In this document: positions 1 to 6,772 of the stretch, in pieces
Layout of the letters: each line of letters starts with the position of its first letter
Position numbering within the stretch: the stretch's first letter is position 1
From: Enterobacteriaceae bacterium
Lineage (GTDB): Bacteria; Pseudomonadota; Gammaproteobacteria; Enterobacterales; Enterobacteriaceae
Length of the DNA stretch: 6,797 nucleotides
Direction of reading: 5' to 3'
NCBI GenBank assembly: GCA_022712475.1
Contig: JALAGK010000164.1
Location: 1-6,797, forward strand
Made by a program: the position numbers and the translations under genes
The notes under the pieces: generated by a model
Told to the model about the DNA's origin: nothing
Databases searched by the model: none
Seen by the model: only the letters and a program-made list of their open reading frames with translations

Positions 1-24
1 CCTGGTAAGTGTCCGGAGCGTAAT

Positions 25-39
25 ATAAAAAATAACTAT
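25..39. promoter_or_regulatory. Possible NAC-type site (ATA-N9-TAT) on the feaR side
   Basis: ATA at 25-27 and TAT at 37-39 are separated by nine bases, which fits the ATA-N9-TAT consensus of the nitrogen assimilation control protein NAC. In E. coli, feaR has been proposed to be controlled by NAC and CRP, and feaR is expected just left of this window on the minus strand. The stretch around 21-40 is very AT-rich, so a chance match is quite possible. Confidence 0.2.
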
Positions 40-66
40 AGATAGATGTTGTGCGGCAGCGAGAAG

Positions 67-99
67 CGGTTGTGACAATTGCGCGCTTTGTCACAACCG
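67..99. repeat. Perfect 12-bp inverted repeat in the feaR-feaB regulatory region
   Basis: CGGTTGTGACAA at 67-78 is exactly repeated in inverse at 88-99 (TTGTCACAACCG), with a 9-base spacer at 79-87. No T tract follows it, and it sits between two probable divergent promoters, so an operator is more likely than a terminator. The right arm overlaps the start of the upstream FeaR-type box. The arms contain TGTGA and TCACA, but these are 15 bases apart rather than the 6 of a standard CRP site. A weaker CRP-like match, TGCGC-N6-TCACA, lies at 80-95. Which protein binds here cannot be told from the sequence. Confidence 0.6.
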
Positions 100-104
100 A
101 CAAA
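89..104 (+). promoter_or_regulatory. FeaR-type box 1 of feaB
   Basis: TGTCA at 89-93, eight bases, then AAA at 102-104 exactly match the FeaR consensus TGNCA-N8-AAA reported for E. coli feaB and tynA, where the motif occurs in two copies per promoter. It is the promoter-distal copy. The second copy starts 21 bp downstream, placing both on the same face of the helix. FeaR is an AraC-family activator that responds to the aldehyde product of TynA. Confidence 0.72.
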
Positions 105-109
105 ACAGT

Positions 110-125
110 TGGCACGCGCCTTAAA
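110..125 (+). promoter_or_regulatory. FeaR-type box 2 of feaB
   Basis: TGGCA at 110-114, eight bases, then AAA at 123-125 is a second exact match to TGNCA-N8-AAA in the same orientation as box 1. Its AAA end would overlap the -35 region of the proposed feaB promoter, the usual position of the proximal site for an AraC-family activator. It ends 60 bp before the feaB start codon. Confidence 0.72.
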
Positions 126-152
126 CCGATTTTGTGCGCCAGGTTCTAGACT
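124..152 (+). promoter_or_regulatory. Probable activator-dependent feaB promoter
   Basis: A -10-like element TAGACT at 147-152 matches TATAAT in four of six positions. With a 17-bp spacer, the -35 position falls at 124-129 (AACCGA), which does not resemble TTGACA. A poor -35 overlapped by the FeaR-type box is what an activator-dependent promoter would show. The exact transcription start is inferred. Confidence 0.4.
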
Positions 153-174
153 GAAGTGATTTCTGTACCCCGAT

Positions 175-180
175 AAGGAG
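175..180 (+). promoter_or_regulatory. Ribosome binding site of feaB
   Basis: AAGGAG is a strong Shine-Dalgarno sequence five bases before the ATG at 186, and it fixes that start codon. Confidence 0.85.
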
Positions 181-185
181 AGACT

Positions 186-1685
186 ATGTCTGCTACACAA
201 GTCACCCTGCTTGAGAGCGTGAAAAGCTTCCTTGCGCGCGCTCATGGTCTGTATATTGACGGGCGCTGGCAGGCCTCAGACGCCGCAGCCCGTCTGACGG
301 TTTTTAACCCGGCAGATGGTAAGGCAATATCGTCCAGCGCCGATGCCAGCCCCGGCGATGTTGATCGCGCCGTTTCCTCGGCCTGGCGGGCATTTAGCGC
401 GCGTGTCTGGGCCGACATGTTGCCCGCAATACGTGAGCGCATCCTGCTGCGCTTTGCCGATTTGGTTGAGCAGAACGCAGAGGAATTAGCGCAGCTCGAA
501 ACCTTAGAACAAGGCAAATCAATCAATATTTCCCGAGCTTTTGAGCTGGGCTGCACGCTGAACTGGATGCGTTATACCGCGGGGCTGACGACCAAAATCA
601 GCGGCCGGACGCTGGGGCTGTCGATTCCGCTGCCCGAAGGGGCGCGTTATCAGGCCTGGACGCGCAAAGAGCCGGTGGGCGTGGTGGCCGGGATTGTGCC
701 GTGGAACTTCCCGCTGTTGATTGGTATCTGGAAGGTGATGCCTGCACTGGCTGCTGGTTGTTCCATCGTAGTAAAACCATCAGAAACCACGCCGTTAACG
801 CTACTGCGGGTGGCGGAACTGGCAACTGAGGCGGGTGTGCCGGACGGCGTATTTAATGTGGTGACTGGCCGCGGCGCCGTGTGCGGTGCCGCGCTGGTGA
901 ATCATCCGCAGGTGGCGAAGGTGAGTTTTACCGGCTCAACCGCCACCGGCAAGGCCATTGCCCGCAGTGCCGCTGACCGGCTGACGCGGGTTACGCTGGA
1001 GCTTGGCGGCAAGAACCCGGCGATTGTGCTTAAAGATGCCGATCCGGCGCAGGTGGTGGAAGGGCTCATGACTGGCAGCTTCCTTAATCAGGGGCAGGTA
1101 TGTGCGGCCAGTTCACGTATTTACATTGAAGCGCCGCTGTTTGAGAGCCTGACGAGCGCGTTTGAGCAGGCGGTGAAGGGCCTGAAGGTGGGGGCAGGCA
1201 TGGACAGCGCCATGCACATTAATCCGCTGGTCTCGGCCATGCAGCAGAAAAAAGTCAGCGCGTTTCTTGAAGAGGCGCGTGCGCAGAATGCTGAACTTCT
1301 GAGTGGTGATGCCGGTCCGAATAATGGCGGTTATTACATTGCGCCAACGCTTGTGGTCAACCCGGATCCGGCGCTGCGTCTGGTGCGTGAAGAGGTGTTT
1401 GGTCCGGTGGTAAACCTGGTACGCGTAGCTGACGCCGAAGAGGCACTGCGTCTTGCCAACGACACCGAATACGGACTTACCGCCAGCGTCTGGACGCAAA
1501 ACGTGGGCAAGGCGCTGGACTACAGCGCACGGCTCGAGGCGGGCACGGTATGGGTCAATACCCACACCTTAATTGATCCCAACCTGCCGTTTGGCGGCAT
1601 GAAGCAGTCAGGTACTGGCCGGGATTTTGGCCCCGACTGGCTGGACGCGTATTGCGAAGAAAAGTCGGTTTGCGTGCGGTATTGA
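186..1685 (+). CDS. feaB: Phenylacetaldehyde dehydrogenase (NAD+-dependent, FeaB)
   Basis: Cytosolic aldehyde dehydrogenase that oxidises phenylacetaldehyde, the product of amine oxidase acting on phenylethylamine, to phenylacetate; the tyramine and dopamine aldehydes are also oxidised. The 499-residue product matches E. coli FeaB in length and closely in sequence, including the C-terminal CVRY. Superfamily features are intact: the PWNFP oxyanion motif with N174, K197 in the cofactor-binding VKPSE segment, the nucleotide-contacting FTGST at 248-252, general base E272 in LELGG, nucleophile C306 in [10 protein letters not shown], and E403/F405 of EEVFGPVV, which hold the nicotinamide ribose. 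The ATG at 186 has a strong Shine-Dalgarno site. Two FeaR-type boxes lie upstream and a terminator follows the stop. It is transcribed alone, convergent with the minus-strand genes to its right. The divergent regulator feaR is expected off the left edge. No damage is seen. The family assignment is certain; the exact substrate rests on similarity and context. Confidence 0.96.
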   Translation: MSATQVTLLESVKSFLARAHGLYIDGRWQASDAAARLTVFNPADGKAISSSADASPGDVDRAVSSAWRAFSARVWADMLPAIRERILLRFADLVEQNAEELAQLETLEQGKSINISRAFELGCTLNWMRYTAGLTTKISGRTLGLSIPLPEGARYQAWTRKEPVGVVAGIVPWNFPLLIGIWKVMPALAAGCSIVVKPSETTPLTLLRVAELATEAGVPDGVFNVVTGRGAVCGAALVNHPQVAKVSFTGSTATGKAIARSAADRLTRVTLELGGKNPAIVLKDADPAQVVEGLMTGSFLNQGQVCAASSRIYIEAPLFESLTSAFEQAVKGLKVGAGMDSAMHINPLVSAMQQKKVSAFLEEARAQNAELLSGDAGPNNGGYYIAPTLVVNPDPALRLVREEVFGPVVNLVRVADAEEALRLANDTEYGLTASVWTQNVGKALDYSARLEAGTVWVNTHTLIDPNLPFGGMKQSGTGRDFGPDWLDAYCEEKSVCVRY

Positions 1686-1712
1686 CGCAGTCCTGAAACC
1701 TGTCTGGATAAA

Positions 1713-1745
1713 AAGGCCCGGGTGGTATGCCGGGCCTTAATTTTT
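1713..1745. terminator. Rho-independent terminator after feaB, probably bidirectional
   Basis: AAGGCCCGG at 1713-1721 pairs perfectly with CCGGGCCTT at 1730-1738 around an 8-base loop, giving a 9-bp GC-rich stem. It is followed on the plus strand by AA and a run of five T (1741-1745), 28 bases after the feaB stop codon. Read on the minus strand, the stem is followed by T residues opposite the A run at 1710-1714. The same hairpin could therefore also end transcription of the minus-strand gene at 1794-2150. Confidence 0.85.
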
Positions 1746-1793
1746 GTTCGAATCTGATAGAGAGTCAGCTGTGAACGTAAACAGGGTTCGCTA

Positions 1794-2150
1794 TCAAAAT
1801 GCACTGGAGTTGGTGCAAATAAGCTCGTCGCTGTTAATAATGCCGTAACACCTCAGGTCATTTTTAGTTTCAAGCGGAAAGGAATAGGCAGGTTTATCAT
1901 TTAACAGTGTTCTTTGTGCCTGTGGATCGATGGTGATGGAAATGCTGTTGCCGTTCTCCCATTCCCAGTTACTTAAAAACGAGGTGACATTGGCACAGGT
2001 CGTGACCTGGCAGGCGCTTTGACTCGTTAAATTTCCAGCCTTGTAGTAAAAGCACTGGGCATTGTTGTCTTCACCGCATCCGGCATGAGCAGAGCGAGTG
2101 AACAGAGCGAGGGTTAGCAGAAACAGGGTAGTGCATAAATTTTTAGGCAT
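1794..2150 (-). CDS. Small exported protein with six cysteines after the signal peptide, function unknown
   Basis: I do not recognise this 118-residue protein. Residues 1-23 form a typical Sec signal peptide: Lys3, a hydrophobic stretch about 8-17 (FLLTLALF) and an AHA cleavage motif at 21-23. The mature part of about 95 residues has six cysteines (25, 33, 47, 52, 101, 112), an even number consistent with up to three disulfides in the periplasm. Cys25 lies two residues after the predicted cut, but the preceding residues (H-A-G) lack the Leu/Val of a normal lipobox, so a lipoprotein is less likely. The Shine-Dalgarno match before the ATG at 2150 is weak (GGA about ten bases upstream). GC content is about 47% by hand count, clearly below sampled stretches of feaB and paaZ at 60% or more. 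No equivalent is known to me between feaB and tynA in E. coli, so it looks like an accessory insertion. A role with periplasmic TynA is possible but unsupported. Confidence 0.72.
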   Translation of the reverse strand: MPKNLCTTLFLLTLALFTRSAHAGCGEDNNAQCFYYKAGNLTSQSACQVTTCANVTSFLSNWEWENGNSISITIDPQAQRTLLNDKPAYSFPLETKNDLRCYGIINSDELICTNSSAF

Positions 2151-2195
2151 GATAGTGATATCCGGTCACAGGGATGAAATCCGTTTTAGTGCAAT

Positions 2196-2201
2196 ATCAT
2201 A
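2196..2201 (-). promoter_or_regulatory. Candidate -10 element for the small exported-protein gene
   Basis: Read on the minus strand this is TATGAT, five of six matches to TATAAT, 45 bases upstream of the ATG at 2150 and downstream of the tynA terminator. No convincing -35 element lies 16-18 bp further upstream (about 2218-2225), so the promoter is tentative. If it is not real, the gene would depend on read-through from tynA. No FeaR-type box is seen here. Confidence 0.35.
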
Positions 2202-2238
2202 GCGCGAATCCCGGTAAAATAATGGTATTGCATATCAT

Positions 2239-2263
2239 AAAAAACGGGCTGTGCAGCCCGTTT
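2239..2263 (-). terminator. Rho-independent terminator after tynA
   Basis: AAACGGGCT at 2242-2250 pairs perfectly with AGCCCGTTT at 2255-2263 around a 4-base loop. On the minus strand the stem runs into six T residues opposite the A run at 2239-2244. It begins 29 bases past the tynA stop codon, so it should end the tynA transcript and separate it from the small gene at 1794-2150. Confidence 0.85.
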
Positions 2264-2292
2264 CATTAACGTAATTGATTGCTATTACCCTG

Positions 2293-4554
2293 TTATTTTT
2301 TCAACTCACCTAACGTCGGCGTCTCATTAAAGTAATTCCACGGTTTGAGCAGCGCGTGTACCCACTCTGTCGGCATCATCGGCCACTCTTCAGCACGCGC
2401 CACGTGGGTAGTACCTGTGGTTAACCACACTACCAGATCGGTGTTATCAATATCACCGTTGTCCTTCGTGTATTCGCCCAGTCCGGTATCGCGTGTTGAG
2501 CGGTTTGGATATTTACCCTCTGGATAGCGCTCGTTTGGGTCATAGCGTGTAACCCAAATCTGCTTATCCATAAAACTCAGACGATGGTAAATCCATTCGT
2601 CAGGTGCAAAGTTCGCGCCTTTGGCAACCGGATGCGTACCGCCCGCATAAGGAATAAGCTGGTAAGACACCGGGTTGCCCATGCGGTTTTCCTTGTTAGG
2701 GTTACTCAGCAGGCGAATCGTGCCGGGGTCAAACTTTTGTGTGGCGTCCTGTTCGGTGGCAAAGGTTTTGTCCACAAGCTGCATGGTGCTGGTGCGTGGG
2801 CCGCCGCGCTCGTTGGGTTTAACTACCGGGTCCATGCCGGTGAGGCTATTTTGTTCGCCATCCACGTCCAGATCGAGGCGGAAGTTGTAAATATGCTGGT
2901 GGGTGGTGCCAACAATATTATGGTCGATAAGCGTGCCGTAACGCGTATCTGCCTGCGCGCTGGGGTCATGCATGGTTTTTGCTTTCACGCCTTTCACTGC
3001 TTCAATGCCAGTTGCGCCCACGTCAATGCCGATGGTGCCGTTTTGGTGGAAAATCCAGTCAAAAATATAATCGTAGTTGCCGACGGTGCTTATCCAGCGC
3101 ACCACCAACTCGCGCCGCTCACTGCTTACATTCGGCTTGCCGTATTCCTGGTGCTTGTATTCCGGCCCTGCGTAGCGCTCAAATACCGCAATGGCGCGTG
3201 GAATGGTATTGGGCTTGCCGGTGTAATCGGCGAGGATTTCATCAAGCATCACCGCATTGTCTGGCGCATCTTTGCCGCGTGCCAGCGGTGAGGTGAGGGT
3301 TCCCATACCGTAATCGCCGGAATCGAGATAGGCTTTGAAATACCAGCCAATGTCCGGGTCACCGTAGGGCACAATCATGCCGCCAAGTGAGCCTTCATAC
3401 ATGACCTTGCGCGGCGTGCCGCCGTCGTTGAAGGTTACGGTTGAGAGAATCGGTCCTACGCGTGAGTCAAGACGCAAGTGGAAGCGCCAGTTCTGCCAGG
3501 TGATGGTGTCGCCGGTAATGGTGTAGTTTTTGCCTTCGGGTTCAATAATATTCAGCGGCTTCACGACGGGGGCATCACGATCCCGTCCATCATAAGGTCG
3601 CGGTGTCAACGGTACCGGAATAACAGGTCCTTCTTCTATTTTGATGATTTTTTTCTGCGCGACATCGACCACGGCCACCAGGTTTTCAATGGGATGTGCC
3701 CAGTAGTTGCCATCGCCCACATCCAGATAGCTGATAACCTTCAGCAGACGCTTGTCCTGGGTCAGTCCATCTTTACCGTCGAAATAGCCAACGGTCAGCG
3801 GTGTGGTGACCACTTTCGCGGGGTCGCTGATGCCGCGCTTTTTCACTGCTGCGGCAAACTCAGCGCTGGCGTTAATCACCTGCTGCACGGTGGCAAAATC
3901 ATCCACCAGCACCATGCCGTGGGCGTCTTTTATTGGCTGCCAGGACGTCACGTTGCCGCTTTTTAAATCCACCACACTTTCTATAACGTGTGAACCGTCC
4001 AGCATGACAACACTGGCCTGGCGCGGCGCGGTCAAGGCTGTGCCGTTGAGTGCAAATGCCCAGACCTGGTCTTTTGGCGGCTCACGTAGGCTCACTTCGG
4101 TAAAGCGCATACCGGGTTTAAATCCCTCAGCCGCTTTTACACTTTCGACCGCGCGGTTAATTTCATCTTTTGTCAGCCCGTTGAGCGGGTGCGGGACTTT
4201 TTCAACCTGGAATGTCTGGTCAAGCCCCGACTGAAACACCGCGTTAATAAACCCTTCCTCGACGTAAGCCTTGTTATTTTTCATTGTTACCGGCACCTGT
4301 AATTTAAGCGGTTTACCGTTAACGATGGCCGTGTCGGCATGGGGTTTGACCTTCACGTAGGCACCGTCTTTTACCAGGGTATACATCTGTGCATAATCAT
4401 CCCACTGAACCTCGGCACCAAAATCCCGTAGCGTTTTTTCAAGCTCTACCATGTGTGCTTCACCGCCGTGTGCATGTGCGGTCGGTGCGGTGGCTGTGAG
4501 TAGTGCAACGGCGCAAGCCAGAACGGTTTTGCGCAATGTGGGTTGCTTTCCCAT
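2293..4554 (-). CDS. tynA: Periplasmic copper/topaquinone primary-amine oxidase (tyramine oxidase, TynA)
   Basis: Oxidises phenylethylamine, tyramine and dopamine to aldehydes with release of NH3 and H2O2, supplying nitrogen and, through FeaB, carbon. The 753-residue precursor is close in length and sequence to E. coli TynA (757). A Sec signal peptide ends in AHA at 26-28, giving a mature start HGGEAH as in E. coli. The order is an N-terminal D1 stalk domain (about 29-113), two small domains (about 114-315), then the large catalytic copper domain. All key residues are present: Tyr494 in TVGNYDY, self-processed to topaquinone (mature 466); catalytic base Asp411; gate Tyr409; Tyr397; copper ligands His552, His554 and His717; and calcium ligands Asp561, Asp563 and Asp706. 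An AGAGG Shine-Dalgarno site supports the ATG. The gene is transcribed alone, with upstream FeaR-type boxes and a terminator after the stop. It appears intact and active. Confidence 0.97.
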   Translation of the reverse strand: MGKQPTLRKTVLACAVALLTATAPTAHAHGGEAHMVELEKTLRDFGAEVQWDDYAQMYTLVKDGAYVKVKPHADTAIVNGKPLKLQVPVTMKNNKAYVEEGFINAVFQSGLDQTFQVEKVPHPLNGLTKDEINRAVESVKAAEGFKPGMRFTEVSLREPPKDQVWAFALNGTALTAPRQASVVMLDGSHVIESVVDLKSGNVTSWQPIKDAHGMVLVDDFATVQQVINASAEFAAAVKKRGISDPAKVVTTPLTVGYFDGKDGLTQDKRLLKVISYLDVGDGNYWAHPIENLVAVVDVAQKKIIKIEEGPVIPVPLTPRPYDGRDRDAPVVKPLNIIEPEGKNYTITGDTITWQNWRFHLRLDSRVGPILSTVTFNDGGTPRKVMYEGSLGGMIVPYGDPDIGWYFKAYLDSGDYGMGTLTSPLARGKDAPDNAVMLDEILADYTGKPNTIPRAIAVFERYAGPEYKHQEYGKPNVSSERRELVVRWISTVGNYDYIFDWIFHQNGTIGIDVGATGIEAVKGVKAKTMHDPSAQADTRYGTLIDHNIVGTTHQHIYNFRLDLDVDGEQNSLTGMDPVVKPNERGGPRTSTMQLVDKTFATEQDATQKFDPGTIRLLSNPNKENRMGNPVSYQLIPYAGGTHPVAKGANFAPDEWIYHRLSFMDKQIWVTRYDPNERYPEGKYPNRSTRDTGLGEYTKDNGDIDNTDLVVWLTTGTTHVARAEEWPMMPTEWVHALLKPWNYFNETPTLGELKK

Positions 4555-4561
4555 ATCTGAA

Positions 4562-4566
4562 CCTCT
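4562..4566 (-). promoter_or_regulatory. Ribosome binding site of tynA
   Basis: AGAGG on the minus strand lies seven bases before the ATG at 4554. It supports this start, which also gives a well-formed signal peptide. Confidence 0.75.
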
Positions 4567-4611
4567 GCTTTTTGTTGTGTATTGTGCAAAGCAAAAAAAC
4601 CTGCCAGAGAC

Positions 4612-4640
4612 ACCATAAACAACATGCCGTGAGGCTACCT
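4612..4640 (-). promoter_or_regulatory. Tentative tynA promoter
   Basis: A -10-like TATGGT at 4617-4612 (four of six matches) has its -35 position at 4640-4635 (AGGTAG, poor), directly adjoining the proximal FeaR-type box. The offset from the end of the box to the -10 is 23 bp, nearly the 22 bp seen at feaB, which is the main reason for choosing this element. A transcription start has to be mapped to settle it; a CACAAT at 4586-4581 is an alternative -10. Confidence 0.35.
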
Positions 4641-4655
4641 TGCACCACGCTGCCA
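4640..4655 (-). promoter_or_regulatory. FeaR-type box 2 of tynA (imperfect)
   Basis: On the minus strand TGGCA (4655-4651) is followed after eight bases by CAA (4642-4640), one base off the TGNCA-N8-AAA consensus. It lies exactly 21 bp downstream of a perfect copy, the same spacing as the two boxes of feaB, which makes a real second site likely despite the mismatch. Confidence 0.65.
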
Positions 4656-4660
4656 GGTTA

Positions 4661-4676
4661 TTTGCAGTTTCTGCCA
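4661..4676 (-). promoter_or_regulatory. FeaR-type box 1 of tynA
   Basis: On the minus strand TGGCA (4676-4672), eight bases, then AAA (4663-4661) is an exact match to the FeaR consensus TGNCA-N8-AAA. It is the promoter-distal copy of a tandem pair and lies only eight bases past the T run of the paaZ terminator. Confidence 0.72.
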
Positions 4677-4683
4677 GGATGGG

Positions 4684-4710
4684 AAAAAGGCGAGCGTTGT
4701 CGCGCCCGCC
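4684..4710 (-). terminator. Rho-independent terminator after paaZ
   Basis: On the minus strand, bases 4710-4703 and 4696-4689 form an 8-bp GC-rich stem around a 6-base loop. Seven pairs are Watson-Crick and one is a G-U wobble (4706 with 4693). It is followed by five T residues opposite 4688-4684. It starts ten bases after the paaZ stop codon and just before the FeaR-type boxes of tynA, so it would insulate the tynA promoter from paaZ transcription. Confidence 0.75.
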
Positions 4711-4720
4711 GGAAGGGAAG

Positions 4721-6763
4721 TTAGCTGAAATCGCCGTTGCGGCGTGCCACCAGCGTCAGAATGGACCACAGCGCTACCGGCTGCTGGTGTTGGTTGGTGA
4801 CCTCAACGGCCCATTCCACCACGCCCACCGGACGATCTTCTGGCGTTTTTTGTACTTTGGCGGTTTTGCGTTGGCAGGTGAGACGCGCCTGTATGGTGTC
4901 GCCAATTTTTACCGGCTCGATAAAGCGCAGATTTTCGAGACCGTAGTTGGCAATCACCGGACCTACACCGGGGTCAACAAACAAGCCAGCGGCCGCGGAA
5001 ACCACAAAATAGCCGTGCGCCACGCGCTCACCAAAGAACGACTCGGCAGCACCGATTTTGTCCATGTGGGCGTAAAAATGATCGCCGCTCAGGCAGGCAA
5101 AGTTGACAATATCGGCCTCGGTGACAGTGCGCCGTGCGGTGAGCAGGCTGTCGCCGGGTAGTAGCTCTTCGAAGTGCTTACGAAACGGATGCACCGGCTC
5201 TTCACGCACACTGGCGCCGCGTACCCACTCGCCAGCAATAGCGGCCAGCATGGTTGGGCTGCCCTGAATTGCGGTGCGTTGCAGGTAATGTTTTACCGCG
5301 CGCAGTCCGCCCAGTTCCTCGCCGCCGCCCGCACGTCCAGGGCCGCCGTGCACCAGCATCGGCAGCGGTGAACCGTGGCCGGTGGACTCTTTTGAGGATG
5401 CTTCATTGAGTATCTGAATACGGCCATGCGCGCGGGCGGCACCGAGGATAAAGCGTCTGGCCCGTGTGCCGTCTGCTGTCACAAATGTACCGGCCAGGCT
5501 GCCACAGCCCGCACGCGCGAGTGTCAGCGCGTGTTCGTCATCGCGATACGGCATGAGCGTTGCCACTGGGCCAAATGCTTCAAGCTGATGCACCAGCGTA
5601 ATTTCATCCGGCTGGGTGCACAGCAGCAGCGTGGGCGGGAAAAACGCGCCGCGCGCGCTGGTGTCAACGCTGCCTGAGGGTACGCGCTGGCAACCCGCAG
5701 CCAGCAGCGCCGCCACTTTTTCCTGCACGTCGGCGCGCTGCGCGGTGCTCACCAGCGCGCCCATTTTTACACCTTCCTGTGCCGGGTCGCCAAATTTCAC
5801 TGCATCCAGTTTTTCCACCAGCGCCTGGCGCACGGTATCGAGCTGAGACTGCGGCACAATAATGCGGCGAATGGCCGTACACTTCTGGCCTGCTTTGGCG
5901 GTCATCTCACGCACCACTTCACGTATAAACAGCGCAAACTCTGGCTGTTCAGGCGTGATGTCACTACCCAGCACGCAGCAGTTGAGCGAGTCGGCTTCCA
6001 TCGTAAATGGCACTGAACGTGCCACAAGGTTAGGGTGACAGCGCAGGGTCTGCCCGGTCTGGGCTGAACCGGTGAAGGTCACCACATCCTGCTCTTCAAG
6101 GTGGCTCAGCAGGTCACCGGCACTACCGCAAATCACGCTTAATGCACCGTCCGGCACCAGGCCACTTTCAATAATGGACTTCACCATCGCCTGAGTAAGC
6201 TGGGCGCTGGCAGTGCCAGGCTTAATGATAGCTGGCATGCCCGCAAGCCAGGTCGGCGCCAGTTTTTCCAGCATGCCCCAGCAGGGGAAGTTAAAGGCGT
6301 TGATGTGTACCGCGACGCCGTCGCGCGAGGTCAGCACGTGGCGCGCGGCAAAGCCACCCTGTTTTGAAAGCGCAATCAGGTCATCTTCCGGCCATAGCGT
6401 GTCGTCTGGTAACTCACGGCTGCCCATTCCGGCATAGGCGAACAAGGTGCCAATACCGCCTTCAATATCCACCCAGCTATCGGCACGGGTAGCACCGGTC
6501 TCAGTAGAAATGGCATAAAAATGTTCCTTTTCTGCCAGCAGGTGTTTTGCCACAGCTTTGAGCATGGCGGCGCGCTGAATAAACGTCATAGCGCGCAGCA
6601 CCTTGCCGCCTTTATCAATAGCGAAACGGCGTGCTGCGGCCATATCCAGCCCTTCGCTGGTGACGCGGTATAACGCCTCGCCGCTCACGGCGTGATAGAT
6701 GGTCCGCTCAGCGCCGTGACCATTTTGCCACGCGCCACAAAGATAACTGGCTAACTGCTGCAT
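4721..6763 (-). CDS. paaZ: Bifunctional oxepin-CoA hydrolase / 3-oxo-5,6-dehydrosuberyl-CoA semialdehyde dehydrogenase (PaaZ)
   Basis: Ring-opening enzyme of aerobic phenylacetate breakdown in the cytosol. The C-terminal hydratase domain opens oxepin-CoA and the N-terminal dehydrogenase domain oxidises the resulting reactive semialdehyde with NADP+. The 680-residue product matches E. coli PaaZ (681) along its whole length. Residues about 1-515 are an aldehyde dehydrogenase with oxyanion N158 in NAFNFP, base E256 in MEADS and nucleophile C295 in GQKCTA. Residues about 530-675 are a MaoC-type hot-dog domain with catalytic D561 and H566 in GDHFYAHMD. These numbers equal those of the E. coli enzyme. 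Both active sites look intact, and the linker has no frameshift. The start is set by the conserved MQQLAS and a GGGAG site. In E. coli paaZ is divergent from paaABCDEFGHIJK; paaA should lie beyond the right edge. Older annotations name it maoC, after its position beside the amine oxidase gene maoA (tynA). Confidence 0.97.
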   Translation of the reverse strand: MQQLASYLCGAWQNGHGAERTIYHAVSGEALYRVTSEGLDMAAARRFAIDKGGKVLRAMTFIQRAAMLKAVAKHLLAEKEHFYAISTETGATRADSWVDIEGGIGTLFAYAGMGSRELPDDTLWPEDDLIALSKQGGFAARHVLTSRDGVAVHINAFNFPCWGMLEKLAPTWLAGMPAIIKPGTASAQLTQAMVKSIIESGLVPDGALSVICGSAGDLLSHLEEQDVVTFTGSAQTGQTLRCHPNLVARSVPFTMEADSLNCCVLGSDITPEQPEFALFIREVVREMTAKAGQKCTAIRRIIVPQSQLDTVRQALVEKLDAVKFGDPAQEGVKMGALVSTAQRADVQEKVAALLAAGCQRVPSGSVDTSARGAFFPPTLLLCTQPDEITLVHQLEAFGPVATLMPYRDDEHALTLARAGCGSLAGTFVTADGTRARRFILGAARAHGRIQILNEASSKESTGHGSPLPMLVHGGPGRAGGGEELGGLRAVKHYLQRTAIQGSPTMLAAIAGEWVRGASVREEPVHPFRKHFEELLPGDSLLTARRTVTEADIVNFACLSGDHFYAHMDKIGAAESFFGERVAHGYFVVSAAAGLFVDPGVGPVIANYGLENLRFIEPVKIGDTIQARLTCQRKTAKVQKTPEDRPVGVVEWAVEVTNQHQQPVALWSILTLVARRNGDFS

Positions 6764-6772
6764 GATAATGCG

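Noticed and set aside
71..95. Standard CRP site from TGTGA (71-75) and TCACA (91-95)
   Set aside because: The half-sites are 15 bases apart, whereas a CRP dimer needs 6, so this pair cannot be one CRP site.
110..125. Possible sigma-54 promoter: TGGCACG with TT at the right spacing
   Set aside because: The -24 part is perfect, but the -12 part reads TTAA instead of TTGC and so lacks the essential GC. The same bases are fully explained as a FeaR-type box, and no sigma-54 control is known for feaB.
36..245. Minus-strand open frame at the left edge, possible feaR start
   Set aside because: The 69-residue product is not AraC-like, and the frame runs across the FeaR-type boxes and the start of feaB. 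The feaR start codon is expected to the left of base 1.
1113..1565. 150-codon open frame antisense to feaB
   Set aside because: It overlaps the conserved catalytic region of feaB and has no recognisable features of its own.
1755..1796. TGATAG...CTATCA inverted repeat after the small gene, possible terminator
   Set aside because: The arms are only 6 bp with about 30 bases between them and no T tract follows on the minus strand. The hairpin at 1713-1738 is a far better terminator.
2584..3291. Long 235-codon open frame antisense to tynA
   Set aside because: It lies wholly within tynA, which is intact and strongly conserved. It lacks recognisable domains and is the kind of open shadow frame that GC-rich genes commonly produce.
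3478..3966. 162-codon open frame antisense to tynA
   Set aside because: Also fully inside tynA, with no recognisable domain, so treated as a shadow of tynA codon use.
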